A stretch of 64,000 nt of DNA from Limosilactobacillus gastricus DSM 16045 (lineage in GTDB: Bacteria > Bacillota > Bacilli > Lactobacillales > Lactobacillaceae), in the NCBI RefSeq assembly GCF_001434365.1, contig NZ_AZFN01000010.1, forward strand, positions 18,806 to 82,805. Reading direction: 5' to 3'. A program made the position numbers and the translations under genes. The notes below the pieces were generated by a model that made no database searches, was not told where the DNA came from, and saw only the letters and a program-made list of their open reading frames with translations. This document shows, piece by piece, positions 37,263-45,371 of the stretch. Each line of letters starts with the position of its first letter. Within the stretch, counting starts at the first letter, position 1.

Positions 37263-37487
37263 GTGGGAATTACAATTACAGTAGCAATCATTGCGTTGTT
37301 GGTTGGAGCCATCGCTGGTTTTTACGGTGCACGTAAGTACATGGAAAACTACTTACGTAACAACCCGCCAATCTCAGAAGATATGTTACGAACAATGATG
37401 ATGCAAATGGGTCAAAAGCCATCTGATCGAAAATTACATCAAATGATGCAAACGATGAAGGCACAAGCTAAAAAATCCGGTAAATAG
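37263..37487 (+). CDS. yneF: YneF family (UPF0154) membrane protein
   Basis: The 74-residue protein starts at a GTG (37263) eight bases after GGGAGG. It has one N-terminal membrane helix ([18 protein letters not shown]), then [20 protein letters not shown], the conserved family string, and a methionine-rich amphipathic part. UPF0154 proteins are conserved in Firmicutes and of unknown function. It has its own TATAAT promoter and a terminator. Confidence 0.92.
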   Translation: MGITITVAIIALLVGAIAGFYGARKYMENYLRNNPPISEDMLRTMMMQMGQKPSDRKLHQMMQTMKAQAKKSGK

Positions 37488-37490
37488 CCA

Positions 37491-37526
37491 AAAATAGAGT
37501 GACGCGATTGACGTCACTCTATTTTT
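37491..37526. terminator. Bidirectional terminator between yneF and plsC
   Basis: GAGTGACG (37497-37504) and CGTCACTC (37512-37519) lie inside longer A/T arms. T tracts follow on both strands. Confidence 0.88.
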
Positions 37527-38142
37527 TTGGGATTTGGTAATGATAATTCGGATTAATCTGGTGATCCAATTGATCAAATTGAGCTTGAATTTGGGCTTCA
37601 AGATCGGCCTGGACCTCGTCAGTAAGCTTGGTTTTACGATCAATATAAATTGGTTGACCAAAAGCAACCTGGCGACGATTCCGCCATGAAAATAATTCTT
37701 TTAGATTTGTTGGTCCCTGATACACAGCCGGAACGACGGGGACATTAGCCATCTTAGCGATTAGAAGGGCGCCCCCCTTCATCTTTTTGGAATAACGGGA
37801 GCCGGTTGGAAAAATAATTGTCGATAATTCGGTGTCCTTTAACATTTTAACCGGACCTTTAATGGCTGACATTCCAGGATTTTTACGATCGACTGGATAG
37901 GCATGTAAGGAGCGAATAATCCAAGATCCAACAGGATTTTTAAAGAGTTCTTGTTTTGCCATGAAGCCAAACTGTTTAGGGTAAGCCGCCAAAGCCAGTA
38001 AAGGTGGATCCATCCAGGTTCGATGAGGGGCTACTAATACATAATTTCCTTGGGGTAAGTTTTCCTTGTTATAAACCTTTTGACGTAAGTTGATTAAGGC
38101 AAGCAAAGGGGCAAAAATATAATAGACCAGCCGATAAAGCAT
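37519..38142 (-). CDS. plsC: 1-acyl-sn-glycerol-3-phosphate acyltransferase (PlsC family)
   Basis: The 207-residue enzyme acylates lysophosphatidic acid for phospholipid synthesis at the membrane. The HX4D motif is APHRTWMDPP near residue 41, and a hydrophobic N-terminus (LVYYIFAPLLALINL) anchors it. Motif III, usually FPEGTRS, reads FPTGSRYS, so the usual Glu is absent; some relatives in lactobacilli share this style, and the substrate may differ. GAGGAAAC precedes the ATG. Confidence 0.85.
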   Translation of the reverse strand: MLYRLVYYIFAPLLALINLRQKVYNKENLPQGNYVLVAPHRTWMDPPLLALAAYPKQFGFMAKQELFKNPVGSWIIRSLHAYPVDRKNPGMSAIKGPVKMLKDTELSTIIFPTGSRYSKKMKGGALLIAKMANVPVVPAVYQGPTNLKELFSWRNRRQVAFGQPIYIDRKTKLTDEVQADLEAQIQAQFDQLDHQINPNYHYQIPKK

Positions 38143-38221
38143 ATTGTTTCCTCACTTAAAATGTTATCATGATCAGTATGAACAATTACCTAAAAAGTTG
38201 CAAGTCAAAAGGAGAAGATCA

Positions 38222-38977
38222 ATGCAGGTTCCATTACAAGCTGACGAACGAATTGATCAATTAAGTAGTCAAGGAGTTCAAATTATTCAGAGCAGCCAAG
38301 TCTTTGCCTTTTCTCTCGATGCGGTATTATTAGCCCATTTTGTGCCTGAAAATCATCGTCAACATTTAAAAACGGTTGATCTTTGTGCTGGAAATGGGGC
38401 AGTTGGCTTATTTTTAAATCAACATCTTGGTGGTCAGATCTGGGAAGTTGAACTGCAAGCCCGCTTAGCTGATATGGCCCAACGGAGTATCTCTCTTAAT
38501 GATTTAGGTGACCGCTACCACGTCATTAATGATGATTTAGCCAATGTTTATGATTATCTACCAAAAGACAGTGTTGATATCGTTACCTGTAATCCGCCGT
38601 ACTTTAAGGATGATCAACACAGTCAAAAAAATCCTAATCAGTATTTAGCTATCGCGCGGCATGAAATAAGAACTAATTTAGCGATCGTCGTAGATCGAAT
38701 GAGTGGTCTTTTAAAAATGAATGGTCATGCTTATATGGTGCACCGACCGGATCGTTTAACCGAAATTTTATCCACCATGGAAGCGTCAAGATTAGTGCCG
38801 AAACGTTTGCAATTCATTTGCCCAAAACCACAATGGGAAGCAAACATGGTCCTGATTGATGCCATTAAAGATGGTCGCCCAGGCGGATTAAAAGTTCTGC
38901 CAGAATTTGTGGTGGCTGATGAAAACGGTGAGTATCAACCAGCAATGAAGGAGTTATTGTACGGTGACAGAAAGTAA
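38222..38977 (+). CDS. tRNA1(Val) A37 N6-methyltransferase family (TrmN6)
   Basis: The 251-residue class I methyltransferase starts at the ATG at 38222 after AAGGAG. The SAM motif is DLCAGNGAVGLFL (53-65), and the catalytic N6-adenine motif is NPPY (124-127). TrmN6-type enzymes methylate an adenine next to the anticodon in tRNA-Val; this match is by family and not proven. A GIY-YIG gene overlaps its end by 14 bases, an arrangement common in Firmicutes (yabB-yazA). Confidence 0.92.
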   Translation: MQVPLQADERIDQLSSQGVQIIQSSQVFAFSLDAVLLAHFVPENHRQHLKTVDLCAGNGAVGLFLNQHLGGQIWEVELQARLADMAQRSISLNDLGDRYHVINDDLANVYDYLPKDSVDIVTCNPPYFKDDQHSQKNPNQYLAIARHEIRTNLAIVVDRMSGLLKMNGHAYMVHRPDRLTEILSTMEASRLVPKRLQFICPKPQWEANMVLIDAIKDGRPGGLKVLPEFVVADENGEYQPAMKELLYGDRK

Positions 38978-39248
38978 GCCTTATTTTATGTATGTCTTGT
39001 TGTGTGCGGATAAAACCTTTTATTGTGGCTTTACTGATGATGTCCAACGACGCTTAGCCACTCATGAGGCTGGCAAGGGGGCTAAGTATACCCGACCAGC
39101 GAAACGTCATCCTTTAAAATTACTTTATCAAGCCGAATTTGCCACGAAACAAGCTGCCCTACAAGCGGAGTATCAATTTAAACATTTACGTCGGGATCAA
39201 AAAGAAAAATTTTTACGTGAACATGGCGTGAATGGTTTCACAATCTGA
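38964..39248 (+). CDS. GIY-YIG nuclease-fold protein (UPF0213, YazA-like)
   Basis: The 94-residue protein begins at a GTG inside the methyltransferase gene. The GIY-YIG core reads FMYVLLCADKTFYCGFTDD and is followed by RRLATHEAGKGAKYTRPAKRHPL with the catalytic-type Arg and His. A glutamate lies further on, in LQAEYQFKHL. UPF0213 proteins are short single-domain members whose role is not established; DNA or RNA processing is possible. Confidence 0.92.
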   Translation: MTESKPYFMYVLLCADKTFYCGFTDDVQRRLATHEAGKGAKYTRPAKRHPLKLLYQAEFATKQAALQAEYQFKHLRRDQKEKFLREHGVNGFTI

Positions 39249-39265
39249 CCTAAAAGGTGTATGAT
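39236..39265 (+). promoter_or_regulatory. ldhD promoter
   Basis: TTTCAC (39236-39241), an 18-base spacer and TATGAT (39260-39265). The -35 lies inside the end of the GIY-YIG gene. Confidence 0.5.
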
Positions 39266-39305
39266 GAAAACGTAATCTTAATTGATAGAAAAGGAGAAAT
39301 CGATT

Positions 39306-40304
39306 ATGAAGATTTTAGCTTATGGTGTTCGTGATGACGAAAAGCCATTCTTAGAAGAATGGGAAAAGCAAAACCCAGATGTTGAGGTTAAAGCAGTACC
39401 AGAATTAATTACTGATGAAACCGTAGAATGGGCTAAAGGCTTTGATGGCGTTGATGTCTACCAACAACTTCCATATACTGACACCGTTTTTGAAAAGTTG
39501 GCTTCATATGGCATCCACAATGTCTCGTTGCGAAACGTTGGGGTTGATAACATGAACCCTGAAGCAGTTAAGAAGTATGATATGAAGGTTACGAATGTGC
39601 CGGTATACTCACCAGCTGCAATTGCTGAATTTTCAGTTACCCAATTGCTAAACTTGCTCCGGCGGACGAAGGAATACTTCCACAAGTTCGAACGCAACGA
39701 TTACCGTTGGGCACCACAAATTTCTCACGAATTAAATGACCAAGTTGTTGGGGTCATTGGGACTGGTCATATTGGTCAAGTTGCCATCAACATCTACAAA
39801 GGGTTTGGGGCGAAGGTTATTGCTTATGACGTTTACCACAACCCAGAATTAGAAAAGGAAGGCCTTTACGTTGATACGCTGGAAGAATTATACAAGCAAG
39901 CAACAGTAGTGACCTTACACATTCCGTTGTTCCCAACCACTGAACATATGTTAAACAAAGAAGCCTTTGATCAAATGAAGGATGGGGTCTTCGTGGTTAA
40001 TGCTTCACGGGGACCATTGATTGATGAAAAGGCCTTAATTGATGCCTTAGATTCAGGAAAGGTTGCCGGAGCAGCTCTAGATGTGCTTGAAGATGAAACC
40101 AAGGTCTTCAACCATGACATGGCTGGCCAAAATATGGACTATCCAGAATTCTGGAACTTAAATACTCGTGACAACGTCTTGATTTCACCACACACGGCTT
40201 TCTATACGGACGTTGCAGTTAAGAACATGGTTCAATACAGTCTTTCAGCTAACAAAGACTTGATTGAAACTGGTGAATCTGACAAGTTAGTTAAGTTTGA
40301 CTAA
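39306..40304 (+). CDS. ldhD: D-lactate dehydrogenase
   Basis: The 332-residue NAD-dependent D-2-hydroxyacid dehydrogenase reduces pyruvate to D-lactate at the end of fermentation. The start is the ATG at 39306 after AAGGAG. The NAD motif is GTGHIG (152-157) with D175 for NADH; the catalytic residues R235, E264 and H296 are at the same positions as in L. bulgaricus D-LDH. A D-hydroxyisocaproate dehydrogenase is a close relative and cannot be fully excluded. Confidence 0.9.
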   Translation: MKILAYGVRDDEKPFLEEWEKQNPDVEVKAVPELITDETVEWAKGFDGVDVYQQLPYTDTVFEKLASYGIHNVSLRNVGVDNMNPEAVKKYDMKVTNVPVYSPAAIAEFSVTQLLNLLRRTKEYFHKFERNDYRWAPQISHELNDQVVGVIGTGHIGQVAINIYKGFGAKVIAYDVYHNPELEKEGLYVDTLEELYKQATVVTLHIPLFPTTEHMLNKEAFDQMKDGVFVVNASRGPLIDEKALIDALDSGKVAGAALDVLEDETKVFNHDMAGQNMDYPEFWNLNTRDNVLISPHTAFYTDVAVKNMVQYSLSANKDLIETGESDKLVKFD

Positions 40305-40325
40305 ATAATTTAATAAATCAGTAAT

Positions 40326-40372
40326 AAAAACTGAAAATTAGGGAATTATCCTTAGTTTTCAGTTTTTTTTTA
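40326..40372 (+). terminator. Terminator after ldhD
   Basis: ACTGAAAATTAGG pairs with CCTTAGTTTTCAGT, with one G-T or slipped position, and is followed by nine T bases (40363-40371). Confidence 0.88.
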
Positions 40373-40379
40373 CATTTTT

Positions 40380-40426
40380 AGTTGAACTTTCAACTAAAAA
40401 TGTATTTTATAGTTGAAAGTTCAACT
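40380..40426. promoter_or_regulatory. Twin 16-bp MarR operators
   Basis: AGTTGAACTTTCAACT (40380-40395) and AGTTGAAAGTTCAACT (40411-40426) are exact reverse complements of each other, and each is nearly self-palindromic. Fifteen A/T-rich bases lie between them. The likely -35 (TTGAAC at 40382) is in the first site, the -10 (TATTTT at 40403) between them and the transcript start in the second, which suits autorepression by the MarR protein encoded next. Confidence 0.82.
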
Positions 40427-40437
40427 GTTAGAGGTAG

Positions 40438-40869
40438 ATGAAATTGGAAGTTAATAGTCAAATTTTACGAATGATCGGGAAAATATCGCGAATAATTAAT
40501 ACTGAGTCGAATCATGATTTTAAGCAGTTTGGTTTAAAAAATGGTCAGAATAGCTATTTAGTCCGAGTTTGTGAGCATCCAGGCATTCATGCGAATGAAT
40601 TAACTGCCATGATGAACGTTGATAAGTCAACAACGAGTAAGGCAGTTCAAAAACTGGTTCAAATGGGCTATTTAATTAAAGAAATCGATCAGTCTAATCG
40701 ACGAGCTGTTCGTTTGTATCCAACCGAACGGGGGAAAACAGTATTTCCTGAACTAATTCGAAATGAAAATCGTCAGATAGCTGATGGCTTCAAAAATTTC
40801 AGCCAAGAAGAAATCAAAGGCTTAGAAGAGCTAGTAAAGAAAATGAGCGATAACTATGAAAGATCATAA
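40438..40869 (+). CDS. MarR family transcriptional regulator
   Basis: The 143-residue protein has the MarR winged-helix: IHANELTAMMNVDKSTTSKAVQKLVQMGYL is the HTH, then KEIDQSNRRAVRLYPTERGK is the wing. Most members bind a palindrome as dimers and let go when a small ligand or oxidant is present; the twin operators upstream are the likely target. One cysteine (C44) is near the N-terminus. The start at 40438 is only three bases from GAGG, so a TTG at 40444 is possible. It overlaps the next gene by 14 bases. Confidence 0.9.
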   Translation: MKLEVNSQILRMIGKISRIINTESNHDFKQFGLKNGQNSYLVRVCEHPGIHANELTAMMNVDKSTTSKAVQKLVQMGYLIKEIDQSNRRAVRLYPTERGKTVFPELIRNENRQIADGFKNFSQEEIKGLEELVKKMSDNYERS

Positions 40870-41464
40870 TTTTATGAAGTTGGGGAGGTTAATGTTCGGC
40901 TTCGGTTTTAGTGCCATTGGAATTGAATATGCAATTAAGGCTCAAATAGGTTTAGGACCATGGGATATTTTAAATCAGGGCCTTGCAAGCCGTTTACATC
41001 TTTCTTATGGTTTAGCGTCTATTCTGATAAGTATGTTTATTGTTTCTGTCATATTAATTGGGAAAGTCAAGGTCGGCTGGGGTACCATTTTGAATATCAC
41101 CGTCACTAGCCTACTAATTGATCTGATTGCTAGGTTTAACGTTATTCCATATGCGCAAAATTTTCAGCAGGGAATTGTCATGAGCCTTATAAGTATGATT
41201 TTTACGGCTTTTGGGAGTTATTATTACTTATCTTGCCAATTAGGTTTTGGTCCTCGGGACGGTTTAATGTGTTTACTTGTGACTAAACTCAAAATTTCAA
41301 TTAGTTTTGCTCGAATTGGTTCGGAAGGAATAGCATTTCTCATTGGTTGGTTGATTGGTGGACCGGCTGGACTAGGTAGTTTGATTTTTGTTATTGGGAG
41401 TGGCCCAATTATGAAATGGGTATTTGATGCCTATAACTTTAAAGTTCAATCTATTTCAAATTAG
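40856..41464 (+). CDS. YczE/YitT-like membrane protein
   Basis: The 202-residue protein has about five hydrophobic spans. It resembles the YczE/YyaS family: IKAQIGLGPWDILNQGLA in the first loop and a partial internal repeat, CQLGFGPRDGLMCLLV, in the second half. In B. subtilis YczE is needed for surfactin/bacillaene synthesis, but the biochemical role is unknown. It starts inside marR and is likely controlled by it. A transporter role is possible. Confidence 0.8.
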   Translation: MKDHNFMKLGRLMFGFGFSAIGIEYAIKAQIGLGPWDILNQGLASRLHLSYGLASILISMFIVSVILIGKVKVGWGTILNITVTSLLIDLIARFNVIPYAQNFQQGIVMSLISMIFTAFGSYYYLSCQLGFGPRDGLMCLLVTKLKISISFARIGSEGIAFLIGWLIGGPAGLGSLIFVIGSGPIMKWVFDAYNFKVQSISN

Positions 41465-41485
41465 ATATAAAAAGGAGAAGGATAA

Positions 41486-41941
41486 ATGAGAATTGTTGAT
41501 GGAAAAAATTATTTAAGTGATGTCCGAGAATTAATTGAGGAGTATACCAAGTGGTTAGGACGTGATTTGTCATTTCAAAACCTGGATCAAGAATTAGCTG
41601 ATATTGCGGCTAAATATTTGGCACCTGAAGGCGAAATCCTGGTACTTATTGATGAAGGGATCGTGCAAGGAATGGTCGCTTACCATCGTCTCTCAGATAC
41701 GCGCTGTGAGATTAAGCGTTTATATGTTCGGCCAACTTATCGCGGGCATCATGCCGGTGAAAGATTATTAGAAGAAATCTTAGGGTATGCTAAAAAAGCA
41801 GGATATCAAGAAGCGGTTTTGGATACGATCGAACCTTTAAAAGCAGCTATCCACTTGTATCATAAAATCGGTTTTGCGGAATGCGCACCATACTATGATA
41901 ATCCAATGGATGACGTCATTTACATGGCGAAAACTTTATAG
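41486..41941 (+). CDS. GNAT family N-acetyltransferase
   Basis: The 151-residue GNAT protein shows IKRLYVRPTYRGHHAGERLLEEIL, the strand-4/acetyl-CoA-loop signature (RGHHAG in place of RGxGxG), and AIHLYHKIGFAECAPYYDNP at the end, as in many small-molecule acetyltransferases. AAGGAGAAGG precedes the ATG. It is the third gene of the MarR-controlled operon and probably modifies the same compound that the regulator senses; this is inference. Confidence 0.88.
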   Translation: MRIVDGKNYLSDVRELIEEYTKWLGRDLSFQNLDQELADIAAKYLAPEGEILVLIDEGIVQGMVAYHRLSDTRCEIKRLYVRPTYRGHHAGERLLEEILGYAKKAGYQEAVLDTIEPLKAAIHLYHKIGFAECAPYYDNPMDDVIYMAKTL

Positions 41942-41944
41942 TTG

Positions 41945-41970
41945 AAAGGCTTGCACATGCAAGCCTTTTT
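41945..41970 (+). terminator. Terminator of the MarR operon, overlapping the rpsB promoter
   Basis: GGCTTGC (41948-41954) and GCAAGCC (41959-41965) form the stem with loop ACAT; TTTTT follows. The 3' half of the first arm is also the -35 of the rpsB promoter. Confidence 0.88.
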
Positions 41971-41979
41971 ATGTATACT
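41951..41979 (+). promoter_or_regulatory. rpsB promoter
   Basis: TTGCAC (41951-41956), a 17-base spacer and TATACT (41974-41979). The -35 lies in the upstream terminator hairpin. The transcript would carry a leader of about 110 bases before rpsB (to 42098), long enough for autoregulation by S2, though I cannot name a known motif in it. Confidence 0.75.
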
Positions 41980-42098
41980 ATTTGTCGGTGTCAAAACCAA
42001 AATCGCACCCGATTGTGATGGTGATGATTGTGCCTTGCGGTGTTATTGCCAGCAGAACAACGGGGAGGAAAAACTAATTATTTTGGAGGAAATTACTC

Positions 42099-42872
42099 AT
42101 GCCTGTTGTAAGTATGAAGCAATTACTTGAAGCTGGTGTCCACTTTGGTCACCAAACACGTCGTTGGAACCCTAAGATGGCTGAATACATCTTTACGGAA
42201 CGGAATGGGATCTACATCATTGACCTACAAAAGACGGTTAAGATGGTGGATTCAGCCTACAACTATGTAAAAGATGTTGCAGCAAACGGCGGAATCGTTT
42301 TATTCGTTGGTACGAAGAAACAAGCCCAAGATTCTATCGAAGAAGAAGCTAAGCGGGCTGGTCAATACTACATTAACCATCGTTGGTTAGGTGGTACTTT
42401 GACCAACTGGAAGACGATCCAATCACGGATTAAGCGTCTTAAGGAATTAAAGGAAATGGCTGAAGATGGCACTTTTGATCGTCTTCCTAAGAAGGAAGTT
42501 GCTGTGTTAACTAAGCAACGCGAAAAGCTTGAACGTTTCCTTGGTGGGATTGAAGATATGCCACGGATCCCAGACGTACTTTACGTTGTTGATCCACACA
42601 AGGAACAAATTGCAGTTCGTGAAGCTCAAAAGCTTCATATTCCAATCGTTGCGATGGTTGATACTAACAGTGACCCTGACGATATTGATGTTATTATTCC
42701 ATCAAACGATGATGCAATTCGGGCCGTTCGTTTGATTACTGCAACCATGGCTGATGCTGTGATCGAAGGTAAGCAAGGTGAAGATGACCAAGACGCTCCA
42801 GTTGAAGAAGCTGGGGAAGTTTCTGAAGATTCATTGAAGGATCTTAAGGACAGCGTTGAAGGCAACAACTAA
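42099..42872 (+). CDS. rpsB: 30S ribosomal protein S2
   Basis: S2 is a structural protein of the small ribosomal subunit. The 257-residue protein has [22 protein letters not shown] at the N-terminus and the family string [17 protein letters not shown], plus an acidic C-terminal tail. TTGGAGGAAATT is the ribosome site. It heads the conserved rpsB-tsf block; a hairpin with a T tract lies between it and tsf. Confidence 0.98.
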   Translation: MPVVSMKQLLEAGVHFGHQTRRWNPKMAEYIFTERNGIYIIDLQKTVKMVDSAYNYVKDVAANGGIVLFVGTKKQAQDSIEEEAKRAGQYYINHRWLGGTLTNWKTIQSRIKRLKELKEMAEDGTFDRLPKKEVAVLTKQREKLERFLGGIEDMPRIPDVLYVVDPHKEQIAVREAQKLHIPIVAMVDTNSDPDDIDVIIPSNDDAIRAVRLITATMADAVIEGKQGEDDQDAPVEEAGEVSEDSLKDLKDSVEGNN

Positions 42873-42893
42873 ACAAAATGGTTAATACTTAGG

Positions 42894-42942
42894 CTGTTTT
42901 GCAGGAAGGACCATCTGGCCTGAGTGCAAAACAGTTTTTTTT
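42894..42942 (+). terminator. Intra-operon terminator between rpsB and tsf
   Basis: CTGTTTTGCA (42894-42903) and TGCAAAACAG (42925-42934) form a ten-base-pair stem, followed by eight T bases. It probably lets only part of the transcripts reach tsf. Confidence 0.88.
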
Positions 42943-42962
42943 GAAAATTAAGGAGAAATAAA

Positions 42963-43841
42963 ATGGCTGAAATTAGTGCTAAATTAGTAATGGAATTACG
43001 TAAGAAGTCTGGTGCCGGTATCATGGATGCCAAAAAGGCCCTTGTTGCTAGTGATGGTGACATGGATAAGGCTATGGATTACTTACGTGAAAAGGGAATT
43101 GCTAAGGCCGCTAAGAAGAGCGATCGCATTGCTGCTGAAGGTTTAACTAACATTGTGGTTAATGGCAACACGGCTGCAGTCGTAGAATTAAATTCAGAAA
43201 CTGACTTTGTGGCTGCTTCTGATCCATTTAAAGAAGAATTGGCTGAAGTATCAACTTTGATCGCAGAAAACAAGCCTGCTGACGTTGAAGCAGCACTTCA
43301 AATTAAGACTGCTAACGGAACGGTAAATGATGACTTAATTGCCACTACCCAAAAGACCGGTGAAAAAGTTAGCTTACGCCGGTTTGAAATTGTCGAAAAG
43401 AATGATGGTGACAATTTTGGCGCTTACTTACACCAAGGTGGTCGGATTGCTGCTTTAGTAGTCCTTGAAGGTGCAGACGAAGAAACTGCTAAAGACGTTG
43501 CAATGCACGTGGCCGCAATTAATCCTGAATTCATGACCCGTGAAGACGTTTCTGCTGAACGTTTAGCTCATGAAAAGGAAGTCTTTACTGAAGAAACTTT
43601 AAACGAAGGCAAGCCAGCTAATATTGTTGACAAGATTGTAGAAGGTCGTTTAAACAAGTTCTTATCACAAATTTGTTTGGCAGACCAAGACTTCGTTAAG
43701 GATTCTGATCAAACCGTTGCTCAATTTGTTGCTTCAAAGGGCGGTAAGTTGAAGTCATTTATTCGTTATGAAGTTGGGGAAGGAATCGAAAAGAAAGAAA
43801 CCAACCTCGCTCAAGAAATCAGCGAACAACTTAACAAGTAA
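42963..43841 (+). CDS. tsf: Translation elongation factor Ts
   Basis: EF-Ts recycles EF-Tu-GDP. The 292-residue protein has the N-terminal UBA-like [19 protein letters not shown] and the core signature [23 protein letters not shown] precedes the ATG. No promoter is clear between the rpsB-tsf terminator and the start, so expression probably depends on read-through from rpsB. Confidence 0.98.
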   Translation: MAEISAKLVMELRKKSGAGIMDAKKALVASDGDMDKAMDYLREKGIAKAAKKSDRIAAEGLTNIVVNGNTAAVVELNSETDFVAASDPFKEELAEVSTLIAENKPADVEAALQIKTANGTVNDDLIATTQKTGEKVSLRRFEIVEKNDGDNFGAYLHQGGRIAALVVLEGADEETAKDVAMHVAAINPEFMTREDVSAERLAHEKEVFTEETLNEGKPANIVDKIVEGRLNKFLSQICLADQDFVKDSDQTVAQFVASKGGKLKSFIRYEVGEGIEKKETNLAQEISEQLNK

Positions 43842-43851
43842 TTTATGTGGG

Positions 43852-43890
43852 AGGGGCGTACCGGAAGAAACAATGGACGCCCCTTTCTTC
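43852..43890 (+). terminator. Terminator between tsf and pyrH
   Basis: AGGGGCGT (43852-43859) pairs with ACGCCCCT (43877-43884), followed by TTCTTC. It may be leaky, since no clear promoter for pyrH follows. Confidence 0.75.
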
Positions 43891-43915
43891 GAGTAATCAC
43901 TTGGAGGAGGAAAAT

Positions 43916-44641
43916 ATGACGGAAAACATTAAATACAACCGAGTTGTAATGAAGCTAAGCGGAGAAGCGCTAGCAGGCGAACAAGGTTTTGGAATCAACC
44001 CACCTGAGATTCAAACGGTTGCTAAGGAATTAAAAGAGGTCTATGAACTCGGGGTTGAAATCGCCATTGTCGTTGGTGGTGGAAACATGTGGCGTGGTAT
44101 CACTGGTGAAAAATTGGGGATGGAACGGGCGCAAGCTGACTATATTGGGATGCTGGGAACCATTATGAATGCCTTGTCCTTACAGGATGCCTTAGAATCT
44201 CTTGATGTGCCAACCCGGGTCCAAACGTCCATTGAAATGCGTCAAATTGCTGAACCTTACATTCGGCGCAAGGCAATTCGGCATCTTCAAAAGGGTCGAG
44301 TGGTAATTTTTGCCGGTGGAACCGGGAGCCCATACTTTTCAACTGATACGACGGCTGCCTTACGGGCGGCTGAAGTTAATGCTGATGCTATTTTGATGGC
44401 CAAGAATGGTGTGGATGGGGTCTACTCAGCGGATCCCAAGACTAACGATGATGCGGTTAAGTATGAGCGGTTGACGCATATGGACATCATCCAGAAGAAA
44501 CTTCACGTTATGGATTCCACGGCAAGTACCTTATCAATGGACAATGACATTCCGTTAGTGGTCTTCAACTTAAATACTCCAGGTAACATTTTAAAAGTTG
44601 TTAAGGGTGAAAATATCGGAACTACCATCGAAGGAGAATAG
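43916..44641 (+). CDS. pyrH: UMP kinase
   Basis: PyrH makes UDP from UMP. The 241-residue protein starts at the ATG at 43916 behind GGAGGAGG; the frame is open further upstream but the hairpin and ribosome site exclude it. [27 protein letters not shown] and [20 protein letters not shown] are the amino-acid-kinase signatures. frr follows after two bases. Confidence 0.97.
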   Translation: MTENIKYNRVVMKLSGEALAGEQGFGINPPEIQTVAKELKEVYELGVEIAIVVGGGNMWRGITGEKLGMERAQADYIGMLGTIMNALSLQDALESLDVPTRVQTSIEMRQIAEPYIRRKAIRHLQKGRVVIFAGGTGSPYFSTDTTAALRAAEVNADAILMAKNGVDGVYSADPKTNDDAVKYERLTHMDIIQKKLHVMDSTASTLSMDNDIPLVVFNLNTPGNILKVVKGENIGTTIEGE

Positions 44642-44643
44642 AT

Positions 44644-45204
44644 ATGACTGGAAAAGAAATCTTAGCAGAAGCTAAGAACAAGATGGCCAAGTCAGGAGAC
44701 GCTTTAAAGCGGACTTTGGCTGATATTCGGGCGGGTCGGGCCAATGCGAGTGTTTTGAACCCAGTTCAAGTTGAATACTATGGGGCGATGACACCATTAA
44801 ATCAATTAGCCTCCATAAGTGTTCCAGAAGCTCGTCAATTGTTAGTAACTCCATTTGATAAGTCTACTTTGGAAGACATTGAGCATGCAATTTATGCTGC
44901 TAACTTAGGTTTGACCCCCCAAAGTGATGGGACAGCAATTCGGTTAGTGATTCCACAATTGACGGAAGAACGGCGGAAAGAACTGGTTAAGGACGTCAAA
45001 GCCGAACTAGAAAATGCGAAAGTTGCTGTTCGAAACGTTCGTCGTGAAGCAATGGACGAATTGAAAAAGGGCAACAAAGCGGGCGACTTTAATGAAGATG
45101 AATTCCATGATCTGGAAAAACAAGTTCAAACTGAAACTGATGAAGGAATTAAGAATCTTGAAGCCATTGCCGAAGCTAAAGAAAAAGAACTCTTAGAAGT
45201 ATAA
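44644..45204 (+). CDS. frr: Ribosome recycling factor
   Basis: RRF with EF-G splits post-termination ribosomes. The 186-residue protein has the family strings [24 protein letters not shown] and [26 protein letters not shown]. It is coupled to pyrH by two bases. A strong terminator follows, so uppS begins a new unit. Confidence 0.98.
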   Translation: MTGKEILAEAKNKMAKSGDALKRTLADIRAGRANASVLNPVQVEYYGAMTPLNQLASISVPEARQLLVTPFDKSTLEDIEHAIYAANLGLTPQSDGTAIRLVIPQLTEERRKELVKDVKAELENAKVAVRNVRREAMDELKKGNKAGDFNEDEFHDLEKQVQTETDEGIKNLEAIAEAKEKELLEV

Positions 45205-45245
45205 GCAAGTCGTGATAGACTAATGCTTTGAAATTTTGTCAGTTG

Positions 45246-45282
45246 AAAGGCTGGTGAGAAAAATTTTCTCACCAGCCTTTTT
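45246..45282 (+). terminator. Terminator after frr
   Basis: AAAGGCTGGTGAGAAAA pairs with TTTTCTCACCAGCCTTT over about 16 base pairs with a very small loop, and TT follows. Confidence 0.9.
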
Positions 45283-45324
45283 GAAGCTTGAAAAACGATT
45301 GTAATAGTAGTCACTGCCATTTTC

Positions 45325-45333
45325 TGGTATTAT
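45325..45333 (+). promoter_or_regulatory. Extended -10 promoter of uppS
   Basis: TG (45325-45326), one base, TATTAT (45328-45333). There is no good -35 hexamer at 17 bases. Confidence 0.45.
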
Positions 45334-45371
45334 TAATAGTGTGTGAATTTTATAATTAACGGAGAAAAATA

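Noticed and set aside
41942..42130. A 62-codon cysteine-rich frame before rpsB
   Set aside because: It begins in the MarR operon terminator and overlaps the rpsB start; it matches the terminator, promoter and leader better than a gene.
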